DNA from: Magnaporthiopsis rhizophila
Taxonomy: Eukaryota; Ascomycota; Sordariomycetes; Magnaporthales; Magnaporthaceae
NCBI GenBank assembly: GCA_003049465.1
Contig: PYSS01000178.1
Span: 1,858 to 52,032, forward strand
DNA length: 50,175 nt
Reading direction: 5' to 3'
Made by a program: the position numbers and the translations under genes. Below are positions 21,021-31,770 of the stretch, one piece after another (within the stretch, counting starts at the first letter, position 1; the number at the start of each line of letters is the position of its first letter). Under the pieces are notes generated by a model that was not told where the DNA came from, made no database searches, and saw nothing but the letters and a program-made list of their open reading frames with translations.

Positions 21021-21980
21021 GTTTATAGCCCTCTGGTGCACTTTTTCAGCAAAAGATAGCCGTTTATCGGTTTTTTTGCAAATAATCCCTTTTAATATAT
21101 CCCTTTTTCTTACATTTAAAATATTTCCCATTTTTTAAATCCTTAAACCTAATATGCTTTTATTCCTTATATTGGTGTATAATTTTTGCGCTAAAATTTA
21201 TAAATCCAAAATGTGTATTATAAGCTATAAATTATTATTATCTCGCCTTTTTTTGGTTAATTTTATTATTTTGCGCCACTGGCTTAATTTGCTAAACTTT
21301 TTTCTCAAAACAACATTTGTACAGTTTATTACTAATATAAACGGCTATAATAATATAATTAACAAAATTTTCAGGTTATTCCTATTTAAATAACTTATTT
21401 TTCACATTATTTTTTAACCCCTAATAAAATTAAATTATTTTGGTATCCTTTGTTCAATTAAGTTTATTAACCAATTGTTAAAACTCGGAAATATAAATTA
21501 ATACGGGGCTTTTTTGCTAAAATTAAAACAGTTTTCTTTTGGCCACCCATTTTTTATCGACCTATTTAAAAACCTTAGCAATTTTTTTACCAAACTTTTT
21601 AAAATTAGCAAATATTAATTTAATTTTTTTCTTAAATTTGTCGTGCTTTTTTAGGTAATCAAATCAAATGGGCTCGAACCAATCCTTAATTTTGCCATCC
21701 AGGCGCATAGCCGTATAAGCAACTTTCTGTTTTTCTCGTTAAAAATAATCTCGATAAAACAAAAAATACCCTTTATATTTGGTCAAAAACATTTTAATTT
21801 TGCTTTTTTTCCTATTATATTTATCAGGTAAGGGAAATTTGTAAAATTTAATAACAATATAAGGTTTGCTTTAAACTTCCTTAAATTTTTCGATTTTCGC
21901 AATAAATATTTGTATAGCCGCCGAAGGATTGTTATACATTTTACCGGCAATAATAATACTTTTGGGTTTTTTGCTTGCAA
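21021..21980 (-). pseudogene. Gypsy-1 gag remnant
   Basis: Begins with the Gln-Ala-Lys-Asn-Pro-Lys stretch at 21980 and a retrotransposon-gag-like stretch, aligned base for base with Gypsy-2 30811-31770. A degenerate zinc knuckle lies at about 21082-21123. Confidence 0.65.
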
Positions 21981-22038
21981 TCGATATAATTATTACTGCT
22001 CGTTACCTCCGGTAAATACTAAACAGGATTAATTAAAA

Positions 22039-22521
22039 TGTTACAAACGGTTTTTTGCTTTTAGGGTAAAATACACTAAAAAAAGCACTGAGCAGTATAA
22101 TTTTCACAAAATTGCTTATGCTAAAAAAACTAAATAATAATAAAAATTTCGATTATTTGCCCAAAGGAATGCTTTGGAGCTAATTTAGGTTAATTAATAC
22201 CAAAACCTTAATTAAGAATTATTTAACACAGTAAGAATTCCTCGCCTTATATACCAGCGACCCTTCCTTATTATATTTGTGCTATATCTGCTATATTGCA
22301 TAGCGAACATATTACTGTGTTATATCTGTTATGTTTGTTATGTTATATAACAAATATATCAAATATATCACCCGTGCTTAGGTAAGTGCCTGATCACGTG
22401 ATTTCCTCCTTTTGGCTTGGTTTTGATTATTCGGCCCCTGGCCTTTATAACTGCGGGGTAAAAGCGTCCCGCTGGGGGTTAGCCCCAGCCCTCCTATCCC
22501 CTGCCAGCTGTGGTCGTAACA
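22039..22521 (-). repeat. Gypsy-1 5' LTR
   Basis: 483 bp, TGTTAC...GTAACA, the partner of 15201-15683. It is somewhat less AT-rich than its partner (for example CACGTGATTTCC against TACGTAATTTCC), so the two LTRs took different RIP hits. Confidence 0.9.
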
Positions 22522-23200
22522 TCCAATCAGGTATTAAAATATAAATAATTTATATAAATAATAGCACAAAATTTAATTCAAAAAAACTGAAAGCTTACTG
22601 CACCATTCAAAATAAAACCTGCAAAATTAGCCCGGCGCAATGCCCAAAAATGAACGGTATTATTAAATATGCTAACCGCACCATATTTAATGCAGCTTGC
22701 ACCAGGATTAATATTAATAATTTGTATAAAAAGTACTGGGTATATGCTTTGCAAATAACAAAAAGGGTACTGAACTATACTCCAAATATAGCGTTTAGCG
22801 GCAAAAAAAACCCGCATAAAGCATGGGCAAAAATAACCGGCCTTAACAAAAAATATTACCAACCACCAATCCGTACCCTCCGCACCTGGGGCATAATTGC
22901 CTGGGTGCTAATCAAAAACGGCAAACAGGCCAAAACTAATAAAATAGCCCCCAGGGTAATTGTCACGGCACAGCAGCTGGGTGCTAGGTTGAAGATCTGT
23001 TATTGCACAAGGAGGCAGATCCGCTAGCTCCGTAGGAAGCCGGCGGATCACTGGCTAAATACAGGTGTGCGGGCTTGGTCCCGTGACAATAATAAAAAGC
23101 CAGCTTATGGGCTGGAAAAACCTTTATAACAAAATTTTACTAGTAAAACCGGACGGTACTAACAAGGTTTTCCGTTACTGTAATGCACAAATTAATAAGG
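22522..23200 (+). pseudogene. Copia-1 integrase, C-terminal part
   Basis: Resumes after Gypsy-1: MNGIIKYANRTIFNAACT, KKYWVYALQITKRVLNYT, then WAKITGLNKKYYQ and WGIIAWVLIKNGK, the copia integrase catalytic end and following linker. The mini-LTR at 22961-23088 interrupts it at APRVI. Confidence 0.75.
22961..23088. mobile_element. 128-bp mini-LTR (SMART-like solo LTR) inserted in Copia-1
   Basis: Starts TGTCACGGCACAGC and ends TTGGTCCCGTGACA, with 8-bp terminal inverted repeats TGTCACGG/CCGTGACA. The uninserted equivalent in Copia-2 (41466-41475) shows exactly what was added. The flanks are GTAAT and ATAAT, a 5-bp duplication with one G-to-A change. It is GC-rich and unmutated within strongly RIP-affected DNA. 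A second element with the same termini is at 29833-29943. A MITE with 5-bp duplications is the alternative. Confidence 0.75.
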
Positions 23201-23340
23201 GTATCGATAAGCGCCAGAAATTGCCTTATAATTTTGTCAAAAAGGCGATTACCATTAATAAGGTTAATAAAACCGTTATCAAAAACCTTTATTTTATAAT
23301 AGGTATTTGGGTTTATAATACTGGCCCAATTGCTAATTTT

Positions 23341-23364
23341 AATAATAATAATAATAATAATAAT
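23341..23364 (+). repeat. (AAT)8 microsatellite in Copia-1 linker
   Basis: Eight AAT units encoding poly-Asn in the linker between integrase and RT. The Copia-2 equivalent has eleven (41718-41750). Probably GAT (Asp) repeats converted by G-to-A mutation. Confidence 0.7.
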
Positions 23365-23659
23365 ACTGGGGCAACTAGCGATACTACCAATCCTAAAGGT
23401 AATAATAATTTATCGCTTGCAAAAAAAACCAGGGAAACCGGAGCGGAAAATAAAAAGCCTGCCGTTGCAAAGCCCAAAAAGCTTGCCGGCCCGAACATAT
23501 TAACACCCGAGGAAATTTCCAAACACGGTAATAAGGGGGTTACGGTGCCCGTAATGCCCAAAAAAAAACCTGCAGGAAGCAGCCGCCGCCCCTGCCAAAT
23601 AACCGGCAATTAAAAAAGTGCTTAACAGGCCTTAAGCATTATAAAGGTATTCTAACACC

Positions 23660-25522
23660 AAAAACTTGCAAAAAAGGAAACCTATAAAAATATTTATAAT
23701 AATTTGTTTTAAGCCCAAAAATATTAAAAAAGTGGCGGAAAAGGATCCGGATAATCCTAAAAGGGCCGGAAACGATAAAAATTTTCATAACCTTGATACA
23801 AATATTAAAATTGCCGAAAAAATTACCCGAAAAATGGGCTTTGCATTTATTAATATTATATACCCGGATAATAATATCGTTCTGCCCCAAAAAATTAGCA
23901 ATCCCGAAATTCCCAACCTTATGCTTTTTAGTATTATTATAGCACCAGGAATACCATATATTCCAGCCTATTATTATAATGCAATAAAATATAAAGCCGA
24001 ATACAAGCAATATTATAAGCCGGCAATATAAAAATAAATTAATATGCTATTTAAAAAGGGCATATGAATAATAAAAAAACTGTTTTCAAATATTAAAATA
24101 CTGCCGGGCAAATAGGTATATATGCCTAAACTAATGCCTAACAGTGCTTTTAAAAAGATTAAAACGCGCTGGGTTGTTTATAGCAATTATAATAATATTT
24201 CGGGCGAAAATAAAGCTATGCAGCAATTGCCTATATAACGTTTATAAGGATATTTTTTATATTTATAGCTATTAATAATTTTAAATGCCGCCAGTTCGAT
24301 TTTATAACCGCTTATTTCGGCGCTATTATACCTGATAATATTATAATATATATATAATAATTTTAGGGCATTTCGATTGGGCAAAAAGGTTATTATTGCT
24401 ATTTAAAAAAGCATTTTACAGCTTTTGCAAATCGCCTTTATAATAATATTAAACGATTATTCCAAAATTCGAAACATTTAATTTTAGGCCGATTTACCAA
24501 AATATTTACTTTTATTGCAAAAAAAAACAGGCGCTATATTATTATTTTATATGAACAATTTTTAAATTACCGCTTATACGGTTACGGAAATTGAAATTAT
24601 CGCTATTAAAATAAATAACCCATTTAAGATAATCGCTTTGGATAATATAAAAATATTTCTCGGTATGCAAATTATAAAGGATTACCAGCAAAAAATTATA
24701 AACTTTTACTAATATAATTATATTAACAAAATAATTACCAAATATAAATAAAAAAAACTAAAAATAATAAAAATACCCTGGCCTTTTGGATTTATAATAC
24801 CGATTATTTAAAACCCTTTCCCGCACAAAAAGGTTTTATATTACCAATTAAAAATAACAAATATTAGCTATTTAATTAGCATTATTTGCCCTAATATTAC
24901 ATATATTATAAAAAGGTTGCAAAAAATTAATATTAATTCCGGTAATAAGCATTTGGCACTGCTAAAATATTTTTGGTATTATATTATCGGCACCAAAAAA
25001 TTTGCGCTTATTTATAACGGTCCTATTTATAATGCTAAAGTAATAGGCTTAAAAGCTTATAAAAATATTTTATTCGCTAATTGCTTTTGTATAAGGGCAT
25101 TTATAAGCAGTATAATTGTTATACTGGCGGATGGTCCTATTTATTAATAATCAAAAAAGCAAACTTTTGTAACAATATTAACAACAAAAATAAAGTTTGT
25201 TAACCTTTTATTAACAGGCCGGGCCTTGTTTTGGATCAAAAATATTCTGAAAAAAACTGGATACCTTTAGTAAAAAACACTTATAATGCATACGGATAAC
25301 GCTAATGCCTAAACAACAGTATTAAACCCGTTAAAATCAGCCTGCACCCGTATAATTAACCTCCGTTACAAATAAATAATTAATGCTATAAAACATTAAC
25401 TTTTTACCTTTAAACTTATTAATACGGCCAATATAAAAGCAGATAATCTTATAAAAGGCCTAACAGCGGAAGGATAAGCAAAATTTATTATTCAGCTGGA
25501 AATATAACAAATGCCGCAATAA
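23660..25522 (+). pseudogene. Copia-1 reverse transcriptase and RNase H remnant
   Basis: The RT region is broken by stops. The RNase H part at 24917-25147 reads INSGNKHLALLKYFWYYIIG, KFALIYNGPIYNAKVIGLKA and IVILADGPIY, matching copia RNase H. The end (GMQQVPQ-like codons) is at 25522, shortly before the 3' LTR. Confidence 0.7.
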
Positions 25523-25614
25523 ACGGCTTACAGAAAATATTACGGATCTGGACGGTTATTATATAGTTGCGGGTTTGTGATGCCTTTAGGGCTGTTGCAT
25601 GGCCTACGGGGGGG

Positions 25615-25756
25615 TGTCAGAGGTGGCCTGAAGTTATGTGGGTGGCAACTAGTGCCCCATAGTTTTAGGCTTTGCACCGGCCCTGGCCTGCGATCAAATA
25701 AAGTAGCACAACAAACACTAATCACTTTGGGTGCCAGTTGTCGCGCACCTCCATCA
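25615..25756 (+). repeat. Copia-1 3' LTR
   Basis: 142 bp, TGTCAGAGGTGGCC...CACCTCCATCA, less mutated than the 5' LTR. Followed by the target duplication AACCC. Confidence 0.9.
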
Positions 25757-26525
25757 AACCCTAAGCCCTTGGCTCTCGCTGCACGATAACCGCATGGAGC
25801 TCAGCCGGAGGAGGCCTTGCGGGTCCGAGTACCACTGCGACCCTCGAATGCCGCCGCCGCACCCACATCAGCAGGAAGAGGATCCGGGACGCCAGTTCCC
25901 CCACCTCAGCGCAAAACGCGACACCCTAACCGCGTACCACCTATACTACCCATGGATATGAGGAATTGTTTTAATGGCCGTGTTTTTTATCGTGTTGCTA
26001 GCGGTAACACGACGGCCACACAACTGCCTTTCCCAAATCCTTATAATTTTTAAATTTGTCCTTTATGGACGAGTTTTTATAGGGGCGTTTTTAAAAGTTG
26101 CGGGGTGGGTTTCAATTTCGGTACAATTATTAACAGCGTGTATCTGCTCGAAGCTCCCTGCAAATTCCCGTCAGCGTAAGCTAAATACAGCTGTAAACTA
26201 AAAGGACTGTGTGTATATCCGAGATTTGGGTGATATTAGGCATTTATTCCAAGCCACGCCTGCACCTATCACACCACCAGCCGCACAGGCGGGAGGCATT
26301 TAATAAACAAGGCGCCCCCAGGAAGGCGTGCCACAGTGGCAGCGACGGAAAGTCTTTCAAGAGCTTCAGCGGCGGCGATAATCCCACCGTGGCCATCAGA
26401 TCTTAAAACATACGTTGCTCACAGCTTGCTTTCAACTTGTGCCGTGCTGAGCAAAAACTATTGATTTGATTAAAGAAGTTCCTACAGCGCGCACACGTGA
26501 CCTCCCACCGGTACCCAATTTGAAG
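25757..26525. other. Non-RIP spacer right of Copia-1
   Basis: Moderate GC. A few frames of 60-78 codons are open (for example 25731-25961) but start inside the LTR or lack any family signal. Together with 12870-12974 this is the split target site of Copia-1. No gene called. Confidence 0.35.
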
Positions 26526-26587
26526 CTTGAAAGTGCACGGACCATTTAGCTCCCCGCGGGGAGCTAAATGGTCCGTGCACTTTCAAG
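26526..26587. repeat. Perfect 62-bp palindrome (no spacer)
   Basis: The first 31 bases (CTTGAAAGTGCACGGACC... up to ...GCTCCCCG) are followed directly by their exact reverse complement, centred on CCCCGCGGGG. It lies immediately after the TGA of the minus-strand JmjC gene (26588-26590), so its transcript would end in a 31-bp perfect hairpin. Confidence 0.95.
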
Positions 26588-27903
26588 TCAGCTTAGCCCT
26601 GTCTCGTCCTCGTCGCCAACTGCAAGCTTCAAAAGATCGTCGATAGCCATTTGCCTGATCTCTTCGGCTTTAAAGCGTGCCCACACCGAACAATCACCTT
26701 TAGGAATAAACTTCCGAAATGCCCGACCAACTTTTGCAATCGTTTTGGCTTATGCAGAACCGGCAAGCTCATCGCGCAACGCCTTTGCTTCCGCCTCGGT
26801 CAACCGTTCGAAATCCCGAAAGGTAATTAACAGCGACACTATCGCTAAAGCCACCGCCGACAGGTATGAATGCTAAATATTCCAGACCCAGCTTCAGAAA
26901 TTGGCGTAATTTTTGCAGCCTGCTGTTAAACGCCCTCGCGCCGCACTCCAAGCCGGACTTTTTCCTCTTATCCGTAATTGCCTCGCTTGATAATCAAGGT
27001 AAATACGTGTCCCCGGTAATATTATCAGCTCCAAGGATTTTTTGGTATATTATTTCGAGGCCACAAGTTAAAAGTATTAAGCCAACAAACTTGCTGAACG
27101 GTGCTTGTTCGTCCCAACGCGAGCCAAAGCTGAAGTACAGGTGTGGCTGTTCGGGCCGGTTCGAATCTGGCAAATTAAGAGCTGGGCGATCGATCCATGC
27201 AAAGACATAACGCCTAAACCGCTCTTTTGCGTGTAAACTCGTTATCTCATCTGCTAGGACTTGCGGATCGAGGTTCTTGGACCGCTTCGCCAGTCGCTCG
27301 TCTGGCACAACCTTTTGCTTTCTTGATACCTGCTCGGTCGCTGAATCATCTTCTGGCTCATCCTGTGGCTCGCCCAGTGCCTTGTCTTGTGGCTTATCTT
27401 ATGGCTTATCTTATGGCTTATCTTGTGGCTCATCTTTTTCCTGTCTCGCCAACCCTGGCTCACTTATGGAGCGTTTCCTCTTCCGATGGCTGCTTGGGGA
27501 GCCCATGGAACCCTTGGCAAGCGCAGGTCGCAAAATGGCGACTGGCCTTGCGGACCGCCGCAGAGCAGAAACACCCGCCTCTCCAGCGGGGGTAGTGTCT
27601 GCCTTGCAGGGGAATATTAGCTTGAACGTGATCGGTCTCAACTCTGGGTTGCAGCTTGTCTTGCAAGGTTTGTACCCCTCCGGGCAAGTGTACAACTGAT
27701 CGGCATAATTGACAGCTTCGGCCAAAGTGTCCGTAGCGCTGAATCCAGAGTGGTAAGCGCTCGGGTAAACGATAACCATATCCCACTCCTTCTGCATAAA
27801 GCTTATCGTTGGGACGTCTTTGCTCTGCAGGTGGTTAACGCCACCGTGCAACGTTTGGTGCCGCAGGATTTGGTTATGGTTATGGTCCTCCTCGGTGAGC
27901 TAT
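26588..27903 (-). pseudogene. JmjC-domain (KDM4-like) histone demethylase fragment
   Basis: The minus-strand frame enters at 27903 beside Pogo-1, at a possible acceptor TATAG. It reads QILRHQTLHGGVNHLQSKD, EWDMVIVYPSAYHSGFSAT and LAEAVNYADQLY. This is the C-terminal half of a JmjC fold of the KDM4/KDM5 kind, where YHAGF carries the last Fe(II)-binding His (present here). Downstream come a CPEGYKPCKTSC segment, a basic KRKRS stretch, PQDK repeats, WIDRPALNLPDSNRPEQPH, and a final part with FERLTEAEAKALRDEL and GRAFRKFIPKGDCSVWARF. The stop is at 26588. Two CAA-to-TAA changes lie in the PQDK repeats and other stops near 27000 and 26750. The N-terminal part with the HxD/E ligands is missing, so no demethylase activity is expected. 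Confidence 0.6.
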
Positions 27904-27904
27904 A

Positions 27905-29753
27905 AATCAGTGCACCCCCTGTCGGCCACCCCCCCTTCCGGCCACCTTAAACGGGCCCATTACCTCAGATATGGCCACGTTTTCAACTCGCCACAAATCT
28001 CGCAATTCTGATCCGTTTTTTATATTTTTTATTGCAATCCAATTTTTATATGCCAGAGAAACAATACACCAAAAAAAAATATGGAATAGGTTATCAAGGC
28101 CGTGCAGGCCAAAGTTTTTATCTCAAAAACCGCCTAATTTTAGGGCATATTAAGGACTATCTTATACCAGCGTTTAGCGGGATCTTTACCTGGCCAATAG
28201 GCTTAAAATAATATTAGCGAATATTTTCGGAGCAGGAAAAGCGTTTAGCAAATTGGGTGCTTTTTTAAACCTTTTTAAAAGTTCCACTAACATATACAAA
28301 AATCCGCTTTTTTGTGCAAAAATTTTTATGTTAACAGTAAAACCCCCAGCTTTTAGGGAAGTACTGGATACGCGGTTTTTTAGGCCGATATCCGGAGATT
28401 TGTACCGAAAAAATGCAGCGTATAAAATTTGCACAGGTTAAAAATGCTATTATTATTATAATAAAAAAGTGGTGGTCATATTTACAAATCCCCGGGATAG
28501 CCCAAATAAAGCCGGAAAATATGTATAATGCTAATGAGGGGGCCTGCAAAAGGGCAAAACGAGTAATGGGCTTATTTTAAGCCTAATAAAAGCCCGGTTT
28601 TTGTAAAAAAAGCCTGAAACCTGCATTTAAACCTTTTTTATCAAATGTATTTCGGTTATAAGGGTCCCTTTTTTTCGCTTATTATATTTAAAAAAAAGCG
28701 TATAAAAATAATGGTTTTTAATAAATTTAAATGTTTTTAAAAGCTGGGAATTTATTGTAACAAATAATGGATAAATTATTAATAATATTAAAATCGAATA
28801 GTTGCAAAAAATTTTCCTTCCGGATATTTAACCTTTTGCTTGTCTACCATATTTTTTTAATATTGAATAATTATAAATCCCACGTAACTAAAAAAAATTA
28901 TATTTTTTTATTTGCAGAATAATATTTATTTATTATATTTACCTGCCGATACCTTTCCGCATTTTGCAATTTTGGATTTATTTATTTTCAGCCCTTTTAA
29001 ATATGCTTATCGCCAAAAATTAGGGTTCCAAACTTTATTTACCTGCTTTATAATGGTAAAAAAGCGTTAATTTTTAAATGCTTATATTTATATATATATT
29101 AAAGCTTTTATTCTTTATATAATTGCATCGGGGTGGCGGATAACCGGCTTTTAGTAACAAAATTTGCTTAAACCGCTTATAAACCGGCTTTATTTGAAAA
29201 CTCTAACCGAAATAGCTGGCGATCCGCAATTTAACAATCCGCTAAAAATAATAGGGCTAAAAAATATTCAAAGATTCCTTTCCGGCTATTCCAAGTTGGC
29301 TGGGAAACTTCCAAATAAAACCAAAGGCTAATTGCCTAAATTAGCATATTTAAAGCCCGGGCTTTGCTAAATCCCATAATCCGGCTTTTCCTCCAAAAAG
29401 TGCAAAAAAATACAAAATATGCAAATTTAAATTGGTTACGGCCCAGCAAAACATTAGGCAATTAAAGGCCAAATTAAAAGCGTAACGCCTTTGCAAAAAA
29501 AAAGGGTTATGCTAAACCCAAACCAGGCTTTTGTGAATATACGCCGAGTTGTATAAGCAAAAAGTGAGGTTATAAAGGTGGATAAAAATATATTTGAAAA
29601 AGCGGAAAAATTTGATCAGGAATTAGTACACTTTTATATTATGGTTGGTTAAATAAAGGTAAATATTTGCAGTTAAATACACCGGGGTTGGTGGTGAAAT
29701 GGATCTGGCCGGGTGGCTGGAAAGGGGGGTGGCCGACAGGGGGTGCACTGATT
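27905..29753 (+). mobile_element. Pogo-1: Fot1/pogo-like Tc1-mariner DNA transposon
   Basis: Terminal inverted repeats AATCAGTGCACCCCCTGTCG.../...CGACAGGGGGTGCACTGATT flanked by TA on both sides (27903-27904, 29754-29755), typical of Tc1/mariner. 1849 bp. It carries a single transposase relic and sits against the 5' border of the JmjC fragment, which it probably disrupted. Confidence 0.9.
28050..29652 (+). pseudogene. Pogo-1 transposase (DDE_1 type), RIP-inactivated
   Basis: Begins MPEKQYTKKKYGIGY. Late in the frame are FFICRIIFIYYIYLPIPFRI and FWIYLFSALLNMLIAK. These align with the YLLYLPAHxSHxLQPLDLSVFSPLK block of Fot1/pogo DDE transposases, with many substitutions and stop codons. It ends FDQELVHFYIMVG then TAA at about 29652. 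Non-functional. Confidence 0.7.
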
Positions 29754-29832
29754 TATTAAGTTTTTTACGCACCGGCTTATTTTTCCGCCTTAATATATAA
29801 GCTTAAATTAATTTTTCTATCGAAAAGCCGGG

Positions 29833-29943
29833 TGTCACGGTACGATCCCTTATATAAGGACCAAGCACGTCGTAGCCCCGGATATGACAACGTTCCCTTT
29901 TGCCTTGGTGTAACGGGTACTACCTTGGTCTAGTCCCGTGACA
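29833..29943. mobile_element. 111-bp mini-LTR (SMART-like solo LTR)
   Basis: TGTCACGGTACGATCCC...TAGTCCCGTGACA, with the same 8-bp terminal inverted repeats as 22961-23088. It is flanked by a perfect 5-bp duplication CCGGG (29828-29832 and 29944-29948). It sits in the spacer between the two pogo copies. Confidence 0.78.
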
Positions 29944-30269
29944 CCGGGTTTGATATAAGTCAGTGCACCCCCTGTCGGCCACCTTTTTTATCAAATGCAT
30001 TTTGGCTATAAGGGTTGCCCTTTTTCCGTTTATTATATTTAAGGGGAAAAATATATAAAAATAGTGGTTTTTGGAGGATTTAGGCCTTTTTGAAGGCTGG
30101 GAATTCACTGTAATAAATAATGGGTGGATTATTGATAATATTGGAGTTAAATAGTTGTAAAAGGTTTTTTTTCCGGATATTTAACCCTTTACCCCTGCAT
30201 TATATTTTTTAATACTGGATGGTTATAAATTTTATATAACCAAAAAATTTATATTTTTTTGCTTGCAAA

Positions 30270-30752
30270 TGTTACAACCACAGCTGGCAGGGGACAGGAG
30301 GGCTAGGGCTAACCCCCAGCGGAACGCCTCTACCCCGCAATCATAAAGGCCAGGGGCCGAATGATCAAAGCCAAGCCAAAAGAAGGAAATTATATGATCA
30401 GGCATTTATCTAAGCACGGGTGATATATCTGATATATTCGCTATATAACATAGCAAACATAACAAATATAGCACAGTGATATGTTCGTTATACAATATAA
30501 CAAATATAGCACAAATATAGTAAGGAAGGGTTGCTGATATATAAGGCAAAAAATTCCTACTGTATTAAATAGTTCTTAATTAAGGCTTTGGCATTAATCA
30601 ATTTAAGTTAGCTCCAAAATATTCCTTTGGATAAACAATTAAAATTTTTGTTATTATCCAGTTTTTTTAGCACAAATAATTTTATAAAAATCATATTATT
30701 TAGTGCCTTTTTTAGCGTACCTTACCCTAAAAGCAGAAAATTATTTGTAACA
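30270..30752 (+). repeat. Gypsy-2 5' LTR
   Basis: 483 bp, TGTTACAACCACAGC...TTTGTAACA. The interior begins TTTTAATTAATCC as in Gypsy-1; no clear tRNA-complementary primer site remains. Confidence 0.9.
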
Positions 30753-30810
30753 TTTTAATTAATCCTATTTAGTATTTACCGAAAGTAATAAGCAGTAATA
30801 ATTATATCGA

Positions 30811-31770
30811 TTGCAGGCAAAAAATCCGAAAGTATTATTATTACCGGCAAAATATATAATAACCCTTCGGCGGCCATACAAATATTTATTGCAAAAATCG
30901 AAAAATTTAAAAAAGTTTAAAGCAAGCCTTATATTACTGTCAAATTTTACAAATTTTTTTCACCTAATAAATATAATAGGAAAGAAAATAAAATTAAAAT
31001 GTTCCTGACCGAGTGCAAAGGGTACTTTTTGTTTTATCGAGACCATTTTTAACGGGAAAAACAAAAAATTATTTATACGGTTATATGCTTGAATGGCAAA
31101 ATTAAGGATTGGTTCGAGCTTATTTGATTTAATTATTTAAAAGGGTATAATAAATCCAAAAAAAAAACTAAGTTAATATTTGCCAATTTCGAAAAGTTTG
31201 GTGAGAAAATTGTTAAAATTTTCAAACAAATTAACAAAAAATGGGTGGCCAAAAAAAAGCTGCTTTAATTTCGGCAAAAAGGCCCTGTATTAATTTATAT
31301 TTCCAAATTTTAACAACTGGTTAATAAACTTAATTAAATAAAGGATACCAAAATAACCCAGTTTTATTAAAGGCTAAAAAATAATGTAAAAAATAAATTA
31401 TCCAAACAAAAATAACCTGAAAATTTTATCGATTATATTATTACGGCCGTTTATATTAATAATAAACTGTACAAATATTGCCTCGAAAAAAAATTTTAGC
31501 AAATTAAGCCAGTAGCGCAAAATAACAAAACCAATCAAAAAAAAGCAAAATAATAATAATTTATAGTTTATAATATATATTTTAAATTTATAAATTTTAG
31601 CGCAGAAGTTATATATTAGTACAAAAAATAAAAGTATATCAGGTTTAAGGACCCAAAAAACGGAAAATATTTTAAATATGGGAAAAAAAAATATATTAAA
31701 AGGGATTATTTGCAAAAAAACCGATAAACGGTTATTTTTTGCCAAAAAGGTGCGCCAAAGGGCTATAAGC
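30811..31770 (+). pseudogene. Gypsy-2 gag remnant with mutated zinc knuckle
   Basis: Retrotransposon-gag-like stretch (ECKGYFLFYRDHF, KIKDWFEL in shifted or broken frames), then a zinc knuckle at 31668-31709. The four metal ligands of a CX2CX4HX4C motif all read Tyr (YFKYGKKKYIKRDY), as expected from G-to-A changes in TGC and CAC codons. Confidence 0.7.

Larger units (their letters stand above)
15201..22521 (-). mobile_element. Gypsy-1: full-length Ty3/gypsy chromovirus-type retrotransposon, nested in Copia-1
   Basis: 483-bp LTRs beginning TGTTAC and ending GTAACA, and a 5-bp duplication TCCAA at 15196-15200 and 22522-22526, bound it. Read on the minus strand: gag (21980-21021), protease (~19830-19500), RT (~19270-18380), RNase H (~18360-17910), integrase (~17890-16730) and a chromodomain-like tail (~16710-16550). 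The internal part is 6355 bp, exactly as in Gypsy-2; positions in the two copies correspond by a fixed offset. All frames are riddled with stops. Confidence 0.92.
12975..25756 (+). mobile_element. Copia-1: full-length Ty1/copia retrotransposon interrupted by two other elements
   Basis: 142-bp LTRs (TGTCAGAGG...CATCA) at both ends and a 5-bp duplication AACCC at 12970-12974 and 25757-25761 define it. Domain order gag, protease, integrase, RT, RNase H matches Ty1/copia. Gypsy-1 (15201-22521) splits the integrase and a 128-bp mini-LTR (22961-23088) lies further on. Subtracting both insertions and their duplications leaves 5323 bp, against 5345 bp in Copia-2. All frames are broken by TAA/TAG codons of RIP type. 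A purine run (acggggggg) just before the 3' LTR is the likely polypurine tract. Confidence 0.9.

Noticed and set aside
22961..23088. tRNA-derived SINE or tRNA gene
   Set aside because: No cloverleaf, no clear A and B boxes and no poly-A end. TG...CA termini fit an LTR better.
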